Shown: positions 16,199 to 26,181, counted from the stretch's first letter. The stretch: DNA of 64,000 nt from Oscillatoriales cyanobacterium (GCA_004292515.1 RDXB01000043.1:1-64000), one strand, 5' to 3'. Notes: generated by a model from the letters alone, not told the origin. Program-made: numbers and translations.

Positions 16199-16683
16199 AG
16201 ACTCCGATCACCGAAGCTATCGCTGCTGCTGATTCGCAAGGTCGTTTTCTGAGCAATGCTGAACTGCAAGCTGCTCGCGGTCGTTTCGAGCGCGCTCAAG
16301 CCAGCATGGAAGCTGCTCGCACTTTGACCTCGAAGGCTGACAGCCTCGTCGGCGGTGCTGTGCAAGCCGTCTACAGCAAGTTCCCCTACACCACCCAAAT
16401 GTCTGGGAACAACTACGCTGCTGACCAACGCGGCAAGGACAAGTGTGCTCGTGACGTGGGTTACTACCTGCGCATGGTCACTTACTGCCTGGTTGCTGGT
16501 GGCACCGGCCCCATGGATGACTACCTGTTGGCTGGTTTGGCTGAAATCAACACCACCTTTGAACTGTCGCCCAGCTGGTATGTTGAAGCTCTCAAGAGCA
16601 TCAAGGCTAGCCACGGCCTGAGCGGTCAAGCTGCTAACGAAGCGAATACCTACATCGACTACGCCATCCAAGCCCTGAGCTAG
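16195..16683 (+). CDS. cpcA: C-phycocyanin alpha subunit
   Basis: CpcA is the partner of CpcB in phycobilisome rods. The product has the standard 162 residues, starting [20 protein letters not shown]. Cys84 in [10 protein letters not shown] binds phycocyanobilin. The C-terminus ([12 protein letters not shown]) is typical. The sequence just before the ATG has no good GGAG-like site (only GGGA close to the start), unlike cpcB and cpcD. Translation may therefore depend on ribosomes arriving from upstream, including the overlapping vestigial frame. It is co-transcribed with cpcB and followed by a strong terminator before cpcC. Confidence 0.99.
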   Translation: MKTPITEAIAAADSQGRFLSNAELQAARGRFERAQASMEAARTLTSKADSLVGGAVQAVYSKFPYTTQMSGNNYAADQRGKDKCARDVGYYLRMVTYCLVAGGTGPMDDYLLAGLAEINTTFELSPSWYVEALKSIKASHGLSGQAANEANTYIDYAIQALS

Positions 16684-16692
16684 TTGATGCAA

Positions 16693-16783
16693 TCCCGGAA
16701 GAGTGTCCGAGCCGGTTGCGGCTGGCTTGCCCAGTGCTGGTAACCCGGTTCAACTGGTTGGCTCCTCTTCCGGGAGCTTTTTT
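16693..16783 (+). terminator. Terminator/attenuator between cpcA and cpcC
   Basis: TCCCGGAAGAG (16693-16703) pairs perfectly with CTCTTCCGGGA (16765-16775), then GC and a T run to 16783. The 61-nt interior contains further G/C-rich self-complementary segments. Partial read-through here would explain the excess of CpcBA over linker seen in cpc operons generally. Confidence 0.85.
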
Positions 16784-16821
16784 ATAAGCCGTGCTTGCTG
16801 TGATTTTTGGGAGATTCGTTC

Positions 16822-17688
16822 ATGGCCGTTACTGTTGCTGCTTCGCGCCTAGGGACGGCAGCTTATGCAGATGCTGCACCCGTTGAGCTGCGAGCCTATG
16901 CTTCGGCAGATGATGTTGAGCTAGTGATCCGGGCGGTTTACCGTCAGGTGCTAGGCAATGATTATGTGATGCAATCCCAGCGCTTGGTTAGCTCCGAGTC
17001 GCTGTTGCGCAATCGTTCGATCACGGTGCAGGAATTTGTCCGCTCCGTGGCTAAGTCCGATCTTTACAAAGAGAAGTTTTTGTATAACAACTTCCAAACT
17101 CGGACGATCGAGTTGAACCTGAAGCATCTGTTGGGTCGTGCGCCCTACGATGAGTCGGAAGTGATCGATCACCTCGATCGCTACCAGAATAAAGGGTTCG
17201 ATGCTGACATCGATTCCTACATCGATTCGGCGGAATATCAAAACGCCTTTGGCGAAAATATCGTTCCTTACTACCGTGGTTTCTCGACCCAAACGGGTCA
17301 AAAAACCGTGGGCTTCACGCGGATGTTCCACCTGTACCGGGGCTATGCCAATAGCGATCGGTCGCAGATCGAAGGCATCAGCCCGCGTTTGGCTACGGAA
17401 CTGGGTCGCAACTCGGCTTCGGCTGTGGTTGGGCCGTCAGGTAGCAACTCGGGTTGGGCATTCCGCAACTCCCAGGATCTGGGCCAAGGCAGCTTGACCC
17501 CCACCTCGTTTGGCCAAAGCCAAAGCGATCGCCTGTATCGCTTGGAAGTTACCGGCTTGATGGGTGCTGGCTATCCGGCAACGCGCCGCAGCAGCCGCAC
17601 GTTCACGGTACCTTACTCGCGGTTGTCTGATCAAATTCAAAAAATCCAACGCATGGGCGGCAAGATCGCCAGCGTCACCCCTGTTTAA
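16822..17688 (+). CDS. cpcC: Phycobilisome rod linker polypeptide, phycocyanin-associated
   Basis: CpcC joins phycocyanin hexamers into rods. The 288-residue product has an N-terminal PBS-linker domain (about residues 20-150, including [19 protein letters not shown], then ERxxxSES-like and [14 protein letters not shown] motifs). A Gly/Ser-rich link follows, then a C-terminal CpcD-like domain (about 225-288; [29 protein letters not shown]). GGGAG about nine bases before the ATG at 16822 supports this start over a TTG at 16807. It lies downstream of the cpcA terminator and probably depends on read-through. Only one such linker gene is present here. Confidence 0.96.
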   Translation: MAVTVAASRLGTAAYADAAPVELRAYASADDVELVIRAVYRQVLGNDYVMQSQRLVSSESLLRNRSITVQEFVRSVAKSDLYKEKFLYNNFQTRTIELNLKHLLGRAPYDESEVIDHLDRYQNKGFDADIDSYIDSAEYQNAFGENIVPYYRGFSTQTGQKTVGFTRMFHLYRGYANSDRSQIEGISPRLATELGRNSASAVVGPSGSNSGWAFRNSQDLGQGSLTPTSFGQSQSDRLYRLEVTGLMGAGYPATRRSSRTFTVPYSRLSDQIQKIQRMGGKIASVTPV

Positions 17689-18147
17689 GGGACTGGGTTT
17701 GAATGGCATGATGGCTCATGCTGGCGATTTGGGATGAGTTGTTTCGGTGTGATGTTTGAAGCGATGATTTGGCTGGTTAGCTATGGTTGTGATCGCTTGA
17801 TGCAGATCAACTGATCATTTAATGATTATTTGATGTGATCATGGGGTTGCAATTGCAGTTCAACCCGACCCTAACTTCCTATCGCTTTGATCGCATTGGT
17901 TTAATCTCATTGTCAAAGAGTTTATTGGGCTTGTTTGCTTGCTCCTGTTTGCTTGTAGTGGTTGCGATTAACGAGGTGCAATGATCATGACCCATTCATG
18001 CATTGTGCCTCGTTTTCTATGGCACAAAACCGATCATACTCACTCGAAAAGAGCGGATCGGTATATGGGCGATCGCGCTACAATTGCCCCTACAAGGCAA
18101 AATTCTCGAATTAAACCACAAAACTTTTTAAGCGTTTGGAGGGTTTT
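17689..18147. other. Spacer between cpcC and cpcD
   Basis: These 459 bases are non-coding and AT-richer, with several GAT/TGATCA-rich stretches. They contain a strong terminator (17971-18016) and then a possible cpcD promoter with TACAAT at 18079-18084. The long spacer suggests that cpcD has its own transcript besides any read-through. Confidence 0.5.
17971..18016 (+). terminator. Terminator after cpcC
   Basis: ACGAGGTGCAATG (17971-17983) pairs with CATTGTGCCTCGT (18001-18013) with two G-T pairs, followed by TTTTCT. The spacing from the cpcC stop is nearly 290 bases. Confidence 0.75.
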
Positions 18148-18387
18148 ATGTTGGGTCAAGCTCTAGCGGGTGTTGCTGCCAATACGAGTGCTGGTGCACG
18201 GGTGTTTCGCTATGAGGTGACGGGTTTGGCTCAAAATGACCAAACCGATCGCCAAGATTTCTCCGTTCGTAACAGTGGTAGTGTTTTCATCAACGTACCT
18301 TACAACCGCATGAACCAAGAAATGCAACGCATTTTGCGGCTGGGCGGTAAAATCGTCAACATCACGCCCGTCGTTGTGGCTGAGTAA
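18148..18387 (+). CDS. cpcD: Phycobilisome small rod-capping linker
   Basis: CpcD caps the outer end of phycocyanin rods and limits their length. The 79-residue product is a single CpcD domain: RVFRYEVTGLAQ near the N-terminus, FINVPYNRMNQEMQRILRLG, then GKIVNITPV at the end, parallel to the C-terminal domain of CpcC. GGAGG at 18138-18142 sits five bases before the ATG at 18148 and fixes the start. It is the last gene of the cluster here; the lyase genes cpcE and cpcF, often downstream, are absent from this window. Confidence 0.96.
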   Translation: MLGQALAGVAANTSAGARVFRYEVTGLAQNDQTDRQDFSVRNSGSVFINVPYNRMNQEMQRILRLGGKIVNITPVVVAE

Positions 18388-18466
18388 GTTTTGGCAAAAT
18401 TAAGTTTTGGCAAGATGCTGATGCTTGATTTGATGCTTGATTTGATGCTTAATTTTGATGCTTGAG
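18386..18466. repeat. Short tandem repeats after cpcD
   Basis: AAGTTTTGGCAA occurs twice (18387-18413), then GATGCTTGATTT about four times with small changes (18420-18466). The repeats start directly at the cpcD stop codon. Confidence 0.8.
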
Positions 18467-18509
18467 GTTGATCACTGCTATTGATTGATCGCCATCAAAC
18501 CGCATCCTA

Positions 18510-18539
18510 AAAAACAAGGGGCTGAAGTCCCTTGTTTTC
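18510..18539. terminator. CAAGGGGCT palindrome, copy 2, acting as convergent terminator
   Basis: CAAGGGGCTGAAGTCCCTTG (18515-18534) is flanked by A residues on the left and TTTT on the right. This makes a plausible bidirectional terminator between cpcD (+) and the M61 peptidase gene (-). Confidence 0.7.
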
Positions 18540-18566
18540 ATTTTGGGGCAGATCAGGATCAATCCA

Positions 18567-20411
18567 TTAGGGCAGAGGTAGCCACCCACAGAGCAATTGT
18601 TCCTGGTCGGTTGTTAGATTTTTGCGCACCACCACGTCATATCGGTTGGGTTTGGCTGGCTCCAACAGCAGGGTGGCCGTGCGCAGTTCATCCTGATGGA
18701 AATAGGTCAACGTGCAATGATCGCCAGCTTGATAATCTGCTAGTCGATCGCCCCATTGATTTGGCCCAAGTCGTAGCCCATCGATCGCCAGGATTTCATC
18801 ACCCGGATCGATTCCCGCGACATAGGCCGGGGAACCAGCTTCCGTAAATTTCACCACCTCGCGACCATGCTCACTCGCCAGGCGTAATCCCCCATAGGGC
18901 ACAGGGCGATCGGGGCGATCAAACATCGGTTTGAGCTGCAACCCAAAGGGATCAAGATAGGTTTGCAGGGGCAATTCTTCTGTGGTGTGCAAATAGCGCT
19001 GGAAAAAATCGCTCAAATCCTCATCAGCCACTTGGGCGATCGTGCTTTCTAGTTCTTGAGCCGTAAATCCCCGCTCAGGCTGACCAAAAATCTGCCAAAG
19101 CTGCTGTAACGCATCATCGAGCGATCGTTGATTGTTGAATTTAGCGCGAATTTTGAGATCCAGCAGCAGGGAGAGCATTTCTCCCTTGATGTAGTAGGAA
19201 ATTTGGTGATTAGCGCTATGGGCTTCTGCGCGATAGAGCTTAATCCACGCATCAAAACTCGACTCTGCCAGGGGCTGCACCAATCGTCCCGGCGTATTGA
19301 GGTAACGGGTAATTTCTTTGCCCAATTGGTTTAGAAACTCAGCCCGCTTATAAATTCCCGATCGATAGGGAATTTGCAGATCGTAATAGCTCGTTGTGCC
19401 TTCACTAAACCAAAGGGATGGGGTGTAGTTTTCGCCCTCATAGTCAAAGGTTTCTAGCTCTTTGGGACGAATGCGCTTCACATTCCACAGATGGAAAAAC
19501 TCGTGAGCAACCAGTTGCATAAATTGGTTGAGCTTGTCGGGCTGCCCAAAGCCATAGCGCGAATAAATTAAAGAACAAGAATTTTTATGCTCCAAGCCGC
19601 CGTAACCATGATTGGTCAGGTGCAGAATAAACAAATAGCGATCATAGGGTAATCCTCCAAACAGCTCCGCCTCTGTTTGAATCATTTTTTGCATATCAGC
19701 GATCGCGGCTGTAGTCTGGAGATTACCCTGACCCCAAACTACTAGTTGATGTTGTTTACCCAGCACTTCAAATTCGTAGGAGTCATGTGTCCCAATTTCA
19801 AAGGGACTATCGACTAATTCATCAAAATCAGCCGCCTGAAAAGTCAAATACTGGCCGTCCAGAGCAGCTTGGTCTACTCCTGAAAATCCAGTGATTTGAG
19901 CCGGGGTCACTGGGGGGAGTGCGGTAGCCACACGCCAATCTGGATGGGGGAGGGCGATCGTAATTTGCAAGGGCAGCGACAACCCACCCTGTGGATATAA
20001 AAAAGTCGCAGCCCCATTGAAATAGGCATGGGTACTATCTAAATGGTTGGTGCGCACCGTTAATTCATTCGCAAATAATCGATAGCGAATCGTGATGCAA
20101 TCTCGGGAGCCGATCGCAATTTGCCAGTGATTTTTTGCTAATTTCCGCCATGGAAGTGGCTGATTTGTCGAGTCGATCGCCACAAAATCCTGTAAGTGCC
20201 GTTCGTATTCACGCACCAAATAGGAACCGGGTGTCCATACCGGAAATTTCAAATCTAAGACTGTAGACTGCCATCCCTGAACCACTAACTCAATTTCAAA
20301 CAAGTGGGTTTGAGGCTGAGGCATGGCCACACAATAAGCTAACGTGGGCCGCTGTTCTGGTGATTGGTTGAGCATGGGAAGAGCTGTAGGATTGGGAGCT
20401 GTTTGCGTCAT
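18567..20411 (-). CDS. M61-family metallopeptidase with PDZ domain
   Basis: The 614-residue product matches M61 (glycyl aminopeptidase-like) peptidases. The zinc site is VAHEFFHLWNVKRI, with His303, Glu304 and His307; Glu337 in PSLWFSEGTTSYYD is the third ligand. The N-terminal ~200 residues are the beta-rich domain of the family (FPVWTPGSYLVREYERHL). A PDZ domain lies at about 510-590 (GLRLASEHGREVVKFTEAGS, then AGIDPGDEILAIDG). No signal peptide is evident, so it is probably cytoplasmic. It is a single gene, convergent with cpcD. The substrate is unknown. Confidence 0.92.
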   Translation of the reverse strand: MTQTAPNPTALPMLNQSPEQRPTLAYCVAMPQPQTHLFEIELVVQGWQSTVLDLKFPVWTPGSYLVREYERHLQDFVAIDSTNQPLPWRKLAKNHWQIAIGSRDCITIRYRLFANELTVRTNHLDSTHAYFNGAATFLYPQGGLSLPLQITIALPHPDWRVATALPPVTPAQITGFSGVDQAALDGQYLTFQAADFDELVDSPFEIGTHDSYEFEVLGKQHQLVVWGQGNLQTTAAIADMQKMIQTEAELFGGLPYDRYLFILHLTNHGYGGLEHKNSCSLIYSRYGFGQPDKLNQFMQLVAHEFFHLWNVKRIRPKELETFDYEGENYTPSLWFSEGTTSYYDLQIPYRSGIYKRAEFLNQLGKEITRYLNTPGRLVQPLAESSFDAWIKLYRAEAHSANHQISYYIKGEMLSLLLDLKIRAKFNNQRSLDDALQQLWQIFGQPERGFTAQELESTIAQVADEDLSDFFQRYLHTTEELPLQTYLDPFGLQLKPMFDRPDRPVPYGGLRLASEHGREVVKFTEAGSPAYVAGIDPGDEILAIDGLRLGPNQWGDRLADYQAGDHCTLTYFHQDELRTATLLLEPAKPNRYDVVVRKNLTTDQEQLLCGWLPLP

Positions 20412-20849
20412 AATTCGGCGCTAAGGACTGGCAAAACAAGTTAACAGACTGAACCAATCAAGCAGTTAGTATGTGATTAGTGATCAAGGAACTAACTGAT
20501 TAACTGGCTAAATTGGTGATAGCAATCCTGCAATTTTGATTCCCCAATAATTGAAAAGCAAGGGGCATCTTTTCATAGTTCTTGGACAAGCTGGCAGTCT
20601 GTAGGGTGGAAGTTGCCCACCTAATCATGACTTTATGGTATCTGCGATCTGACGCACCAATCATGTTAGGTAAAGGTTGTATCTTTCCATAGGTCTTGTG
20701 CAAATCAGCTCAACTATACAAGAACTGATTGGAACCGCTTGGAACCGCTATCAGCTTTGGCATCGTGAGTGGCGATCGCAGTCTATGCAAAAGCTTTAGG
20801 CAATTGCTGAGTTTTGATCGATCCTCAAAATTGATCCTCAAACTTGTAG
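20412..20849. other. Intergenic region with composite repeat
   Basis: There is no credible gene in this 438-base, AT-richer stretch. Around 20598-20672 a segment reads GTAGGGTGGAAGTTGCCCACCT, followed by ATCATGACTTTATGGTATC and GATCTGACGCACC. This resembles pieces of a dispersed cyanobacterial repeat (the GTAGGGTG...GACGCACC type). The rest shows nothing I can name. Confidence 0.4.
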
Positions 20850-21554
20850 CTATCCTTGGCTGGCCAATTGCTTGAGCTGCGGCAACAATGGCAAGTGCAT
20901 AATCCGTTCTCGATCATCAATCGAAACCCAGCCCTTTTCTTGGAGCTTGGTCATAATTTTGGATGCGTCCTCAATCGTAATATCGCTAACTTCTGCGAGG
21001 TCTTTAATCGGAATATTAAAAATGTCGCGCCCCCGACCAGCAGGCTGACCATACTCTTCTGCCAAGGCCATCAATGTGTTCGCCAACTTGACTGCACTGG
21101 GCTTGCGCCGCAACTGGAGCCGAGTATTGACATTGCGCACCCGCTTCACCATCAATTGCAGCAAGCGGTGGTGTAGTTGCGAGTCTTTAAATAATGTTTG
21201 GACAAATCGTTGGGCCGAAATGCTAAACAGCTCCACATCGCTGAGGGCAATCACATCTGTCGATCGGGGAGATTCATCGAGAATTGCCATTTCTCCAAAG
21301 AAATCACCATGCCCCAAAATTGCCAGCGTCATATCTTTATCATTAGAGAGCCGTCGCACTTTCACCCATCCTGAGGCAATAAAATATACGGCGTTGCCCC
21401 ATGAGTCCTCCATCAAAACTGCTCGCCCAGCCGGGTAGTCATGTTCGACGGCTGCCGACAAAAGCCAGTCTAGGGTCTCTTGGCTAGCAGAATCAAAGAG
21501 AGGAAAAAGCTCGGTAAAGGTTTCAGTTTGCATAGCTGGAGAGTTCAGCGGCAT
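20850..21554 (-). CDS. Crp/Fnr-family transcription regulator
   Basis: The 234-residue product has an N-terminal cyclic-nucleotide-binding-like beta barrel (about 15-130, with GHGDFFGEMAILDESPRSTD matching the phosphate-binding cassette region). A long dimer helix follows, then a C-terminal winged helix-turn-helix (IPIKDLAEVSDITIEDASKI, about 175-200). FGEMAxL.xxPRS is close to the cAMP-binding consensus, but the ligand cannot be fixed by eye. There is no Fe-S cysteine cluster at the N-terminus, so it is not a classical FNR. It is a single gene, divergent from comB by about 200 bases. Alternative start: the Met at residue 8. Confidence 0.88.
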   Translation of the reverse strand: MPLNSPAMQTETFTELFPLFDSASQETLDWLLSAAVEHDYPAGRAVLMEDSWGNAVYFIASGWVKVRRLSNDKDMTLAILGHGDFFGEMAILDESPRSTDVIALSDVELFSISAQRFVQTLFKDSQLHHRLLQLMVKRVRNVNTRLQLRRKPSAVKLANTLMALAEEYGQPAGRGRDIFNIPIKDLAEVSDITIEDASKIMTKLQEKGWVSIDDRERIMHLPLLPQLKQLASQG

Positions 21555-21758
21555 GGTTCTTTGAGCCTAGCAAGAGGTGGTGAGGATGGCGATAGAAACG
21601 AGGACAGTTTTTAGGAATTTAGATTTATTTTAGGCTGCTTTGGAAGGGTTGGATCGACTGGGCTGGGATCGACAGCCTAGCTCAATTTAAGGCTTGCGCG
21701 ATCGCCCCGCTCATGATGCACTTAAAGGTATCGTTGCGTTCTGTAAAGAAATCAATCT

Positions 21759-22514
21759 GTGAAGATTTCTATTTTTCATACACCGGAATTAACGCCAGAT
21801 TTGATCGGGACAGCGTCGCCGACGACTGCGGTCCCGGACTGTGCGATCGCGATTGATGTGTTGCGCGCGACCACCACGATCGCCACAGCCTTGGCCGCCG
21901 GGGCCGATTCCGTGCAAGCCTTTTGCACGATCGATGGATTGATGACCGTCAGCGAGGACTGGCCGGCCGATCGACGCATTCGGATTGGCGAGCGCGGTGG
22001 CAAAACCGTAGAGGGATGTGATTTGGGCAATTCCCCCCTAGATTGCACCCCCGATCGCGTTGGGGGCAAGCGCCTATTTATGAGTACGACCAATGGGACG
22101 CGCGCCCTGCAAAAAATTCAAAATACACCGATTGTTTTGGCCGCTGCCCTGGTGAACCGACGGGCGATCGTGGATTTCTTGCTCGATCGCCAACCCGAAA
22201 CCCTATGGATGACCGCTTCGGGCTGGGAAGGCAGCTTCTCACTGGAAGATACGGTTTGTGCGGGGGCAATTATTGCGGGTTTACTGGAAAAAATTGATCG
22301 CGATTCCGACTGGTTTGGCAACGACGAAGCCGTCGCGGCCTTGGCGCTCTATGAACAGTGGCGCGATCGCCTCTTGCAATTGTTCTATCAAGCCAGCCAC
22401 GGCCAACGCCTGCTGCGGCTGGGGCTAACCGAAGATCTAGCCTACTGTGCCAGCCAAGATCAGCTCAACATTGTGCCAATCCAAGTGGCTCCAGGGGTGA
22501 TTGGTCGTCTGTAA
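21759..22514 (+). CDS. comB: 2-phosphosulfolactate phosphatase ComB-like
   Basis: The 251-residue product matches the ComB family, Mg-dependent phosphatases first known from coenzyme M synthesis. Conserved stretches are [20 protein letters not shown] at about 27-46, RIGERGG near 73-79, [17 protein letters not shown] near 108-117 and [17 protein letters not shown] near 153-169. Cyanobacteria do not make coenzyme M, so the physiological substrate is unknown. The start is GTG, with no strong Shine-Dalgarno site. The gene is convergent with sigA; a palindrome separates their ends. Confidence 0.9.
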   Translation: MKISIFHTPELTPDLIGTASPTTAVPDCAIAIDVLRATTTIATALAAGADSVQAFCTIDGLMTVSEDWPADRRIRIGERGGKTVEGCDLGNSPLDCTPDRVGGKRLFMSTTNGTRALQKIQNTPIVLAAALVNRRAIVDFLLDRQPETLWMTASGWEGSFSLEDTVCAGAIIAGLLEKIDRDSDWFGNDEAVAALALYEQWRDRLLQLFYQASHGQRLLRLGLTEDLAYCASQDQLNIVPIQVAPGVIGRL

Positions 22515-22555
22515 ACGACGGCCGAACCCTTGCTTGTTTTAGCTCCTACAAACTC

Positions 22556-22584
22556 GTAGGGGCAGGTTTCAAACCTGCCCCTAC
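22556..22584. repeat. Palindromic repeat between convergent comB and sigA
   Basis: This is a perfect 14+1+14 palindrome (GTAGGGGCAGGTTT around one C). It is the same family as 1984-2010, again in a tail-to-tail spacer. Confidence 0.8.
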
Positions 22585-22615
22585 CAATAACCAACCGTCA
22601 ACTGGTGTGACCCGA

Positions 22616-23779
22616 CTAGCGGATATATTCCTTGAGAATGCTGTTACGGTTCGGGTGACGCAGCTTGCGGAGGGCCTTCGCTTCAATTTGACGAATCCGC
22701 TCGCGCGTGACGTTAAAGATTTGCCCGATTTCTTCCAGGGTCTTCATCCGCCCATCATCCAAGCCATAGCGCAACCGCAGCACATCCCGCTCACGAGCGC
22801 TGAGGGTGTCGAGCACGCTTTCGAGATCTTCGCGAAGCAGGTTCTTGGCTACGCGATCTTCAGGGGTTTCACCGTCGGATTCGATGAAGTCACCCAAACG
22901 CGAGTCTTCCTCTTTCCCGATCGGGGTTTCTAAGGAGATCGGCAGTTGGGCAGACTTGGCGATAAACCGCAGCTTTTCGATCGTCATTTCCATCCGAGTG
23001 GCAATTTCTTCCTCGGTGGGCTTGCGACCCATTTCCTGGGACAGCAGCTTAGTAGTTTTCTTAATCCGCGAAATGGTTTCGTACAGGTGCACCGGCAGGC
23101 GAATCGTTCGCGATTGGTCAGCGATCGCCCGGGTAATGGCCTGACGAATCCACCAGGTGGCATAGGTGGAGAACTTGTAGCCCTTTTCATGGTCGAACTT
23201 TTCGGCAGCCCGAATCAAACCCAAGCTACCTTCTTGGATCAAATCTTGGAACGACAGGCCGCGGTTCATATATTTCTTGGCGATCGACACCACCAAGCGC
23301 AGGTTCGACTGCACCATTTTGTCCTTGGCGCGGCGACCCACATGCAGGCGCTTGCGAAACTCGGGCAAGCCCATGTTCATGGCTTCGGCCCATTCGCGAT
23401 CATTCGGGACGCGATCGAGCTGATCAAGCAGCTTTTCGTGGACGCGCTCGATTTCTAGCAAGTCGGCGATTTTCCGTGCCAGCTCGATCTCTTCATCAGC
23501 CCGCAGCAATCGGATGCGACCAATTTCTTGGAGATACAGACGAATGGAGTCTTCGGTATAGTGCTTTTTCTTGGCAGCCGTACGACGACGTGAGGCGGCG
23601 GCTTTCCCAGGCTGCTCGTCGTCTTCGTCGTCTTCAACTTCAGCGGAGGTGTCTTCGTATTCGTCTAGATCAACCTCGTCTTCTTCTTCGGCAACTAGAA
23701 GTTCCAGTTCTGCTTCCGGCTCTTCTGCCGTATCAGTCAGTACATCCATTTCTTCGAGTACGGTTTTGGCCTGGGTCAT
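22616..23779 (-). CDS. sigA: Principal RNA polymerase sigma factor (group 1)
   Basis: SigA/RpoD directs core RNA polymerase to housekeeping promoters. The product is about 387 residues. After an acidic N-terminal stretch (runs of Asp/Glu, about 15-55) and a Lys/Arg patch come regions 1.2, 2, 3 and 4. Region 2 includes [20 protein letters not shown] and [20 protein letters not shown]. Region 4 includes [18 protein letters not shown] and the recognition helix [17 protein letters not shown]. The ATG at 23779 starts [12 protein letters not shown], with AGGA shortly upstream; the frame is open back to 23887. A ~870-base non-coding region lies upstream, leaving room for multiple promoters. Confidence 0.96.
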   Translation of the reverse strand: MTQAKTVLEEMDVLTDTAEEPEAELELLVAEEEDEVDLDEYEDTSAEVEDDEDDEQPGKAAASRRRTAAKKKHYTEDSIRLYLQEIGRIRLLRADEEIELARKIADLLEIERVHEKLLDQLDRVPNDREWAEAMNMGLPEFRKRLHVGRRAKDKMVQSNLRLVVSIAKKYMNRGLSFQDLIQEGSLGLIRAAEKFDHEKGYKFSTYATWWIRQAITRAIADQSRTIRLPVHLYETISRIKKTTKLLSQEMGRKPTEEEIATRMEMTIEKLRFIAKSAQLPISLETPIGKEEDSRLGDFIESDGETPEDRVAKNLLREDLESVLDTLSARERDVLRLRYGLDDGRMKTLEEIGQIFNVTRERIRQIEAKALRKLRHPNRNSILKEYIR

Positions 23780-24655
23780 GCCGAGTCCTCTCGCTCCTTG
23801 ATGACGAAGTAGGGGTAGATGTGTAGTGGTTAACAGAGATTGGTAGCGGGTGGGGAGTGCGATCGAGCCGATCTGAAGTTCCAGCAACTTCCCAGCCCGG
23901 GTAACGTTTTGATGCCGAGTTTTGAGATTGCTCTCGGATTTTCAAACGTCCCAATAAACTGTAGCCTGTCTTACGAAATTTTGCCGGAGTCTGGCAAGAT
24001 TTCAATGTCCATTTTGGCTTGCACCGGCGCTTTTATGGCGGAAACCCAATCGGAAAAAGGCTTTTGGCGATCTAGCTGGGGCAACTGAAGTTATGGGTTG
24101 CTGATGCGGGGAAATGAGATCTCAACCCTTGAAGAACCACGAGTGATTGAGCCAGTCGTGAAGCCGCTAGCCAATGATGGAGTCGCAATATTTAAGCGCC
24201 CCAATCCCTTGCAACAACAACAAGAGTGAATCTTTCTCTGTTGTAACATGGGACTTTCGGATCGGTGGGTTGCTGTTTTGAATTCTGTCTCTGACAGCCA
24301 CCCGATCGCCTCGATCAGTTCTGACTAGAAAGCGCCAAACCCCTCATTTTGACGGACTTTAGACATTAGCTAGACATTAAATTGATGGAGATTGATGGGG
24401 CAGGGTCTCAAAGCGGTCGATCGCTCCGCCGTCCCCGAAGACTGCAAGTCTGTGAGCAACAACTGAGAAAACTATAGCGGTCGATTGTGACTCATTGACC
24501 CATCGATGATCCATCAGTGATCGATCAATGACCGAATACTGATGAGACTCACGCATAGGACTTACGCAGGGTTTTCTAAAACCCTCACCCCTAGCCCCTC
24601 CCCCAAGTCGGGCAAGAAACTGGGTGACCCAAATCGAAATCGATAGAGCCACCGA
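23780..24655. other. Long spacer upstream of sigA with a dispersed repeat
   Basis: No credible gene is present. Bases 24571-24625 hold a C-rich dispersed repeat (ACCCTCACCCCTAGCCCCTC...), related to that at 10446. Bases 24485-24535 carry imperfect ATCGATGATCCATCAGTGATC-like direct repeats. The part nearest sigA should hold its promoters; none is clear enough to mark. Confidence 0.45.
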
Positions 24656-26134
24656 TTATCGCTTTTCGGGTGATGGCGTGGCATGACCCACGGACAGCTC
24701 ACTAGCCCACTGGATCAAAGCTGGGCGGAGGCGATCGAACAGTCCTGACCAATCCCCAATTTTGGGTTGACGAAACAGGCGAGCCGTTGGGTACCAGGCA
24801 GTACGATCGCCCGTTAGCAACCAGCGCCAATCGGGCACGGCAGGCACCAAGATCCAAACCGGCTGCCCGATCGCCCCGGCCACGTGGGCCACAGCCGTAT
24901 CCACCGAAATCACCAAATCTAACTGGGCGATCGCCCCGGCCGTGTCGGCAAAATCCCCTAGGCGATCGCCCAACAGCGTCACTCCGCGATCGGCGAGCCA
25001 AGCGGCCTCCGCTGGCTCCATCTCCTTTTGCAAGACAAAAAATTCTAAATTCGGCAAGGCCAAGAGATCCTGCCAAAGGGCTAGGGGGCTTGATCGCTTG
25101 CGGGCCGTTGCGCCAGTCCGGCCCGAAGCCCAAACTATTCCCACCCGGCGCGGTTGGTGCGGCGATCGCGGGGGGAGAGTGGGCCCCGCGATCGGTGGTT
25201 GGAGGTAGGGAATGGTGGCGGGAATGGAGGCCGGTGTGGTTTGAAAGGCAGCCGGCAAACTCATCAGCGGCGACCAGTAATCGAAGGCTGGAACCGCCTC
25301 ACCTCGGGGAATGAGCCGATCGATGCCCGCCACGGTTCCCAACAGACGCGCCAGGGCCGGGGGCGCTTCCAACAACACTCGGGCCCCCCGTGCTGCCAAC
25401 CAAGGTGCATAGCGCACAAAATTGAGGGCATCGCCAAAGCCCATATCGCAATAGAGCAGAATGGTTTTGCCCTGAAGAGTTTGGCTACCATTCCACACCG
25501 GCTGTGGAAAGGGAACCGGCGGCAAGCCCCGGGCCGTTTCCACACAAAACCAGCGGTGCTCGTAGTCCATCAGGCCGCCGGCCCAATCGCCTAGGGTCAT
25601 CCGCACCATGCCGCGATTGGCGATCGCCTCATGGAAGGCGGGTTGTTGGGCCAGGGCGCGATCGTACTGAACGATCGCATCTTCGTAGCGACCCTGTTCC
25701 CAGAGGATATTGCCCAAGCTATGCAAGGCCTTGGGGCAATGGGGCAAGTGACCGAGCACCTGCCGAATCTGAATTTCTGCTGCAACCGGCTCACCCAGTT
25801 TTTCCAGTGCGTTGGCGAGGTTGCGACGGGCATCGAGACCAGTTGGGTCTTGGGCGATCGCCTGTTGGTATTGAGCAACGGCGGCGGTGAGTTGGCCAGC
25901 TTGGCGCAGGGCCGCGCCCAGGTTGACTCGCAACCCTGGATCATGGGGTTGCAACTCGATCGCCCGTTCGTAACAAGCGATCGCTTGCCCAAACTCCTCA
26001 AGCCGAAAGTAAGCAATTCCTAAATTTTTCCACGTGGCCCAATCCTGGGGTTGATGAGCGATCATAATTTGCCACAGGGCGATCGCCTCAGCCAACTGCC
26101 CTTGGCGAGCCAAACCCAACGCCCGATCACTCAT
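24656..26134 (-). CDS. TPR protein with glycosyltransferase-9-like C-terminus
   Basis: The product has about 492 residues. Residues 1-205 contain five to six TPR units (WATWKNLGIAYFRLEEFGQA, then AVAQYQQAIAQDPTGLDARR, then LHSLGNILWEQGRYEDAIVQ). Residues ~225-480 resemble the heptosyltransferase-like GT-B fold: ILLYCDMGFGDALNFVRY near the start, RRVGIVWASGR in the middle, and ISVDTAVAHVAGAIGQPVWI near the end, the nucleotide-sugar-binding motif of this group. Such cyanobacterial fusions are usually annotated as TPR or glycosyltransferase proteins without known acceptor. An ATG at 26134 is preferred to a GTG at 26149. It is downstream, on the same strand, of a coiled-coil membrane protein gene. 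Confidence 0.8.
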   Translation of the reverse strand: MSDRALGLARQGQLAEAIALWQIMIAHQPQDWATWKNLGIAYFRLEEFGQAIACYERAIELQPHDPGLRVNLGAALRQAGQLTAAVAQYQQAIAQDPTGLDARRNLANALEKLGEPVAAEIQIRQVLGHLPHCPKALHSLGNILWEQGRYEDAIVQYDRALAQQPAFHEAIANRGMVRMTLGDWAGGLMDYEHRWFCVETARGLPPVPFPQPVWNGSQTLQGKTILLYCDMGFGDALNFVRYAPWLAARGARVLLEAPPALARLLGTVAGIDRLIPRGEAVPAFDYWSPLMSLPAAFQTTPASIPATIPYLQPPIAGPTLPPRSPHQPRRVGIVWASGRTGATARKRSSPLALWQDLLALPNLEFFVLQKEMEPAEAAWLADRGVTLLGDRLGDFADTAGAIAQLDLVISVDTAVAHVAGAIGQPVWILVPAVPDWRWLLTGDRTAWYPTARLFRQPKIGDWSGLFDRLRPALIQWASELSVGHATPSPEKR

Positions 26135-26181
26135 GCCCAGATCACACAATCAATCCCAATTAAGCTGACCGCTGATTCGGG

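Noticed and set aside
15955-16692. 245-codon antisense frame covering cpcA and the spacer
   Set aside because: It is the complement-strand shadow of cpcA codon bias; cpcA is certain.
24377-24652. 91-codon minus-strand frame
   Set aside because: It runs through a dispersed C-rich repeat and has no family features.
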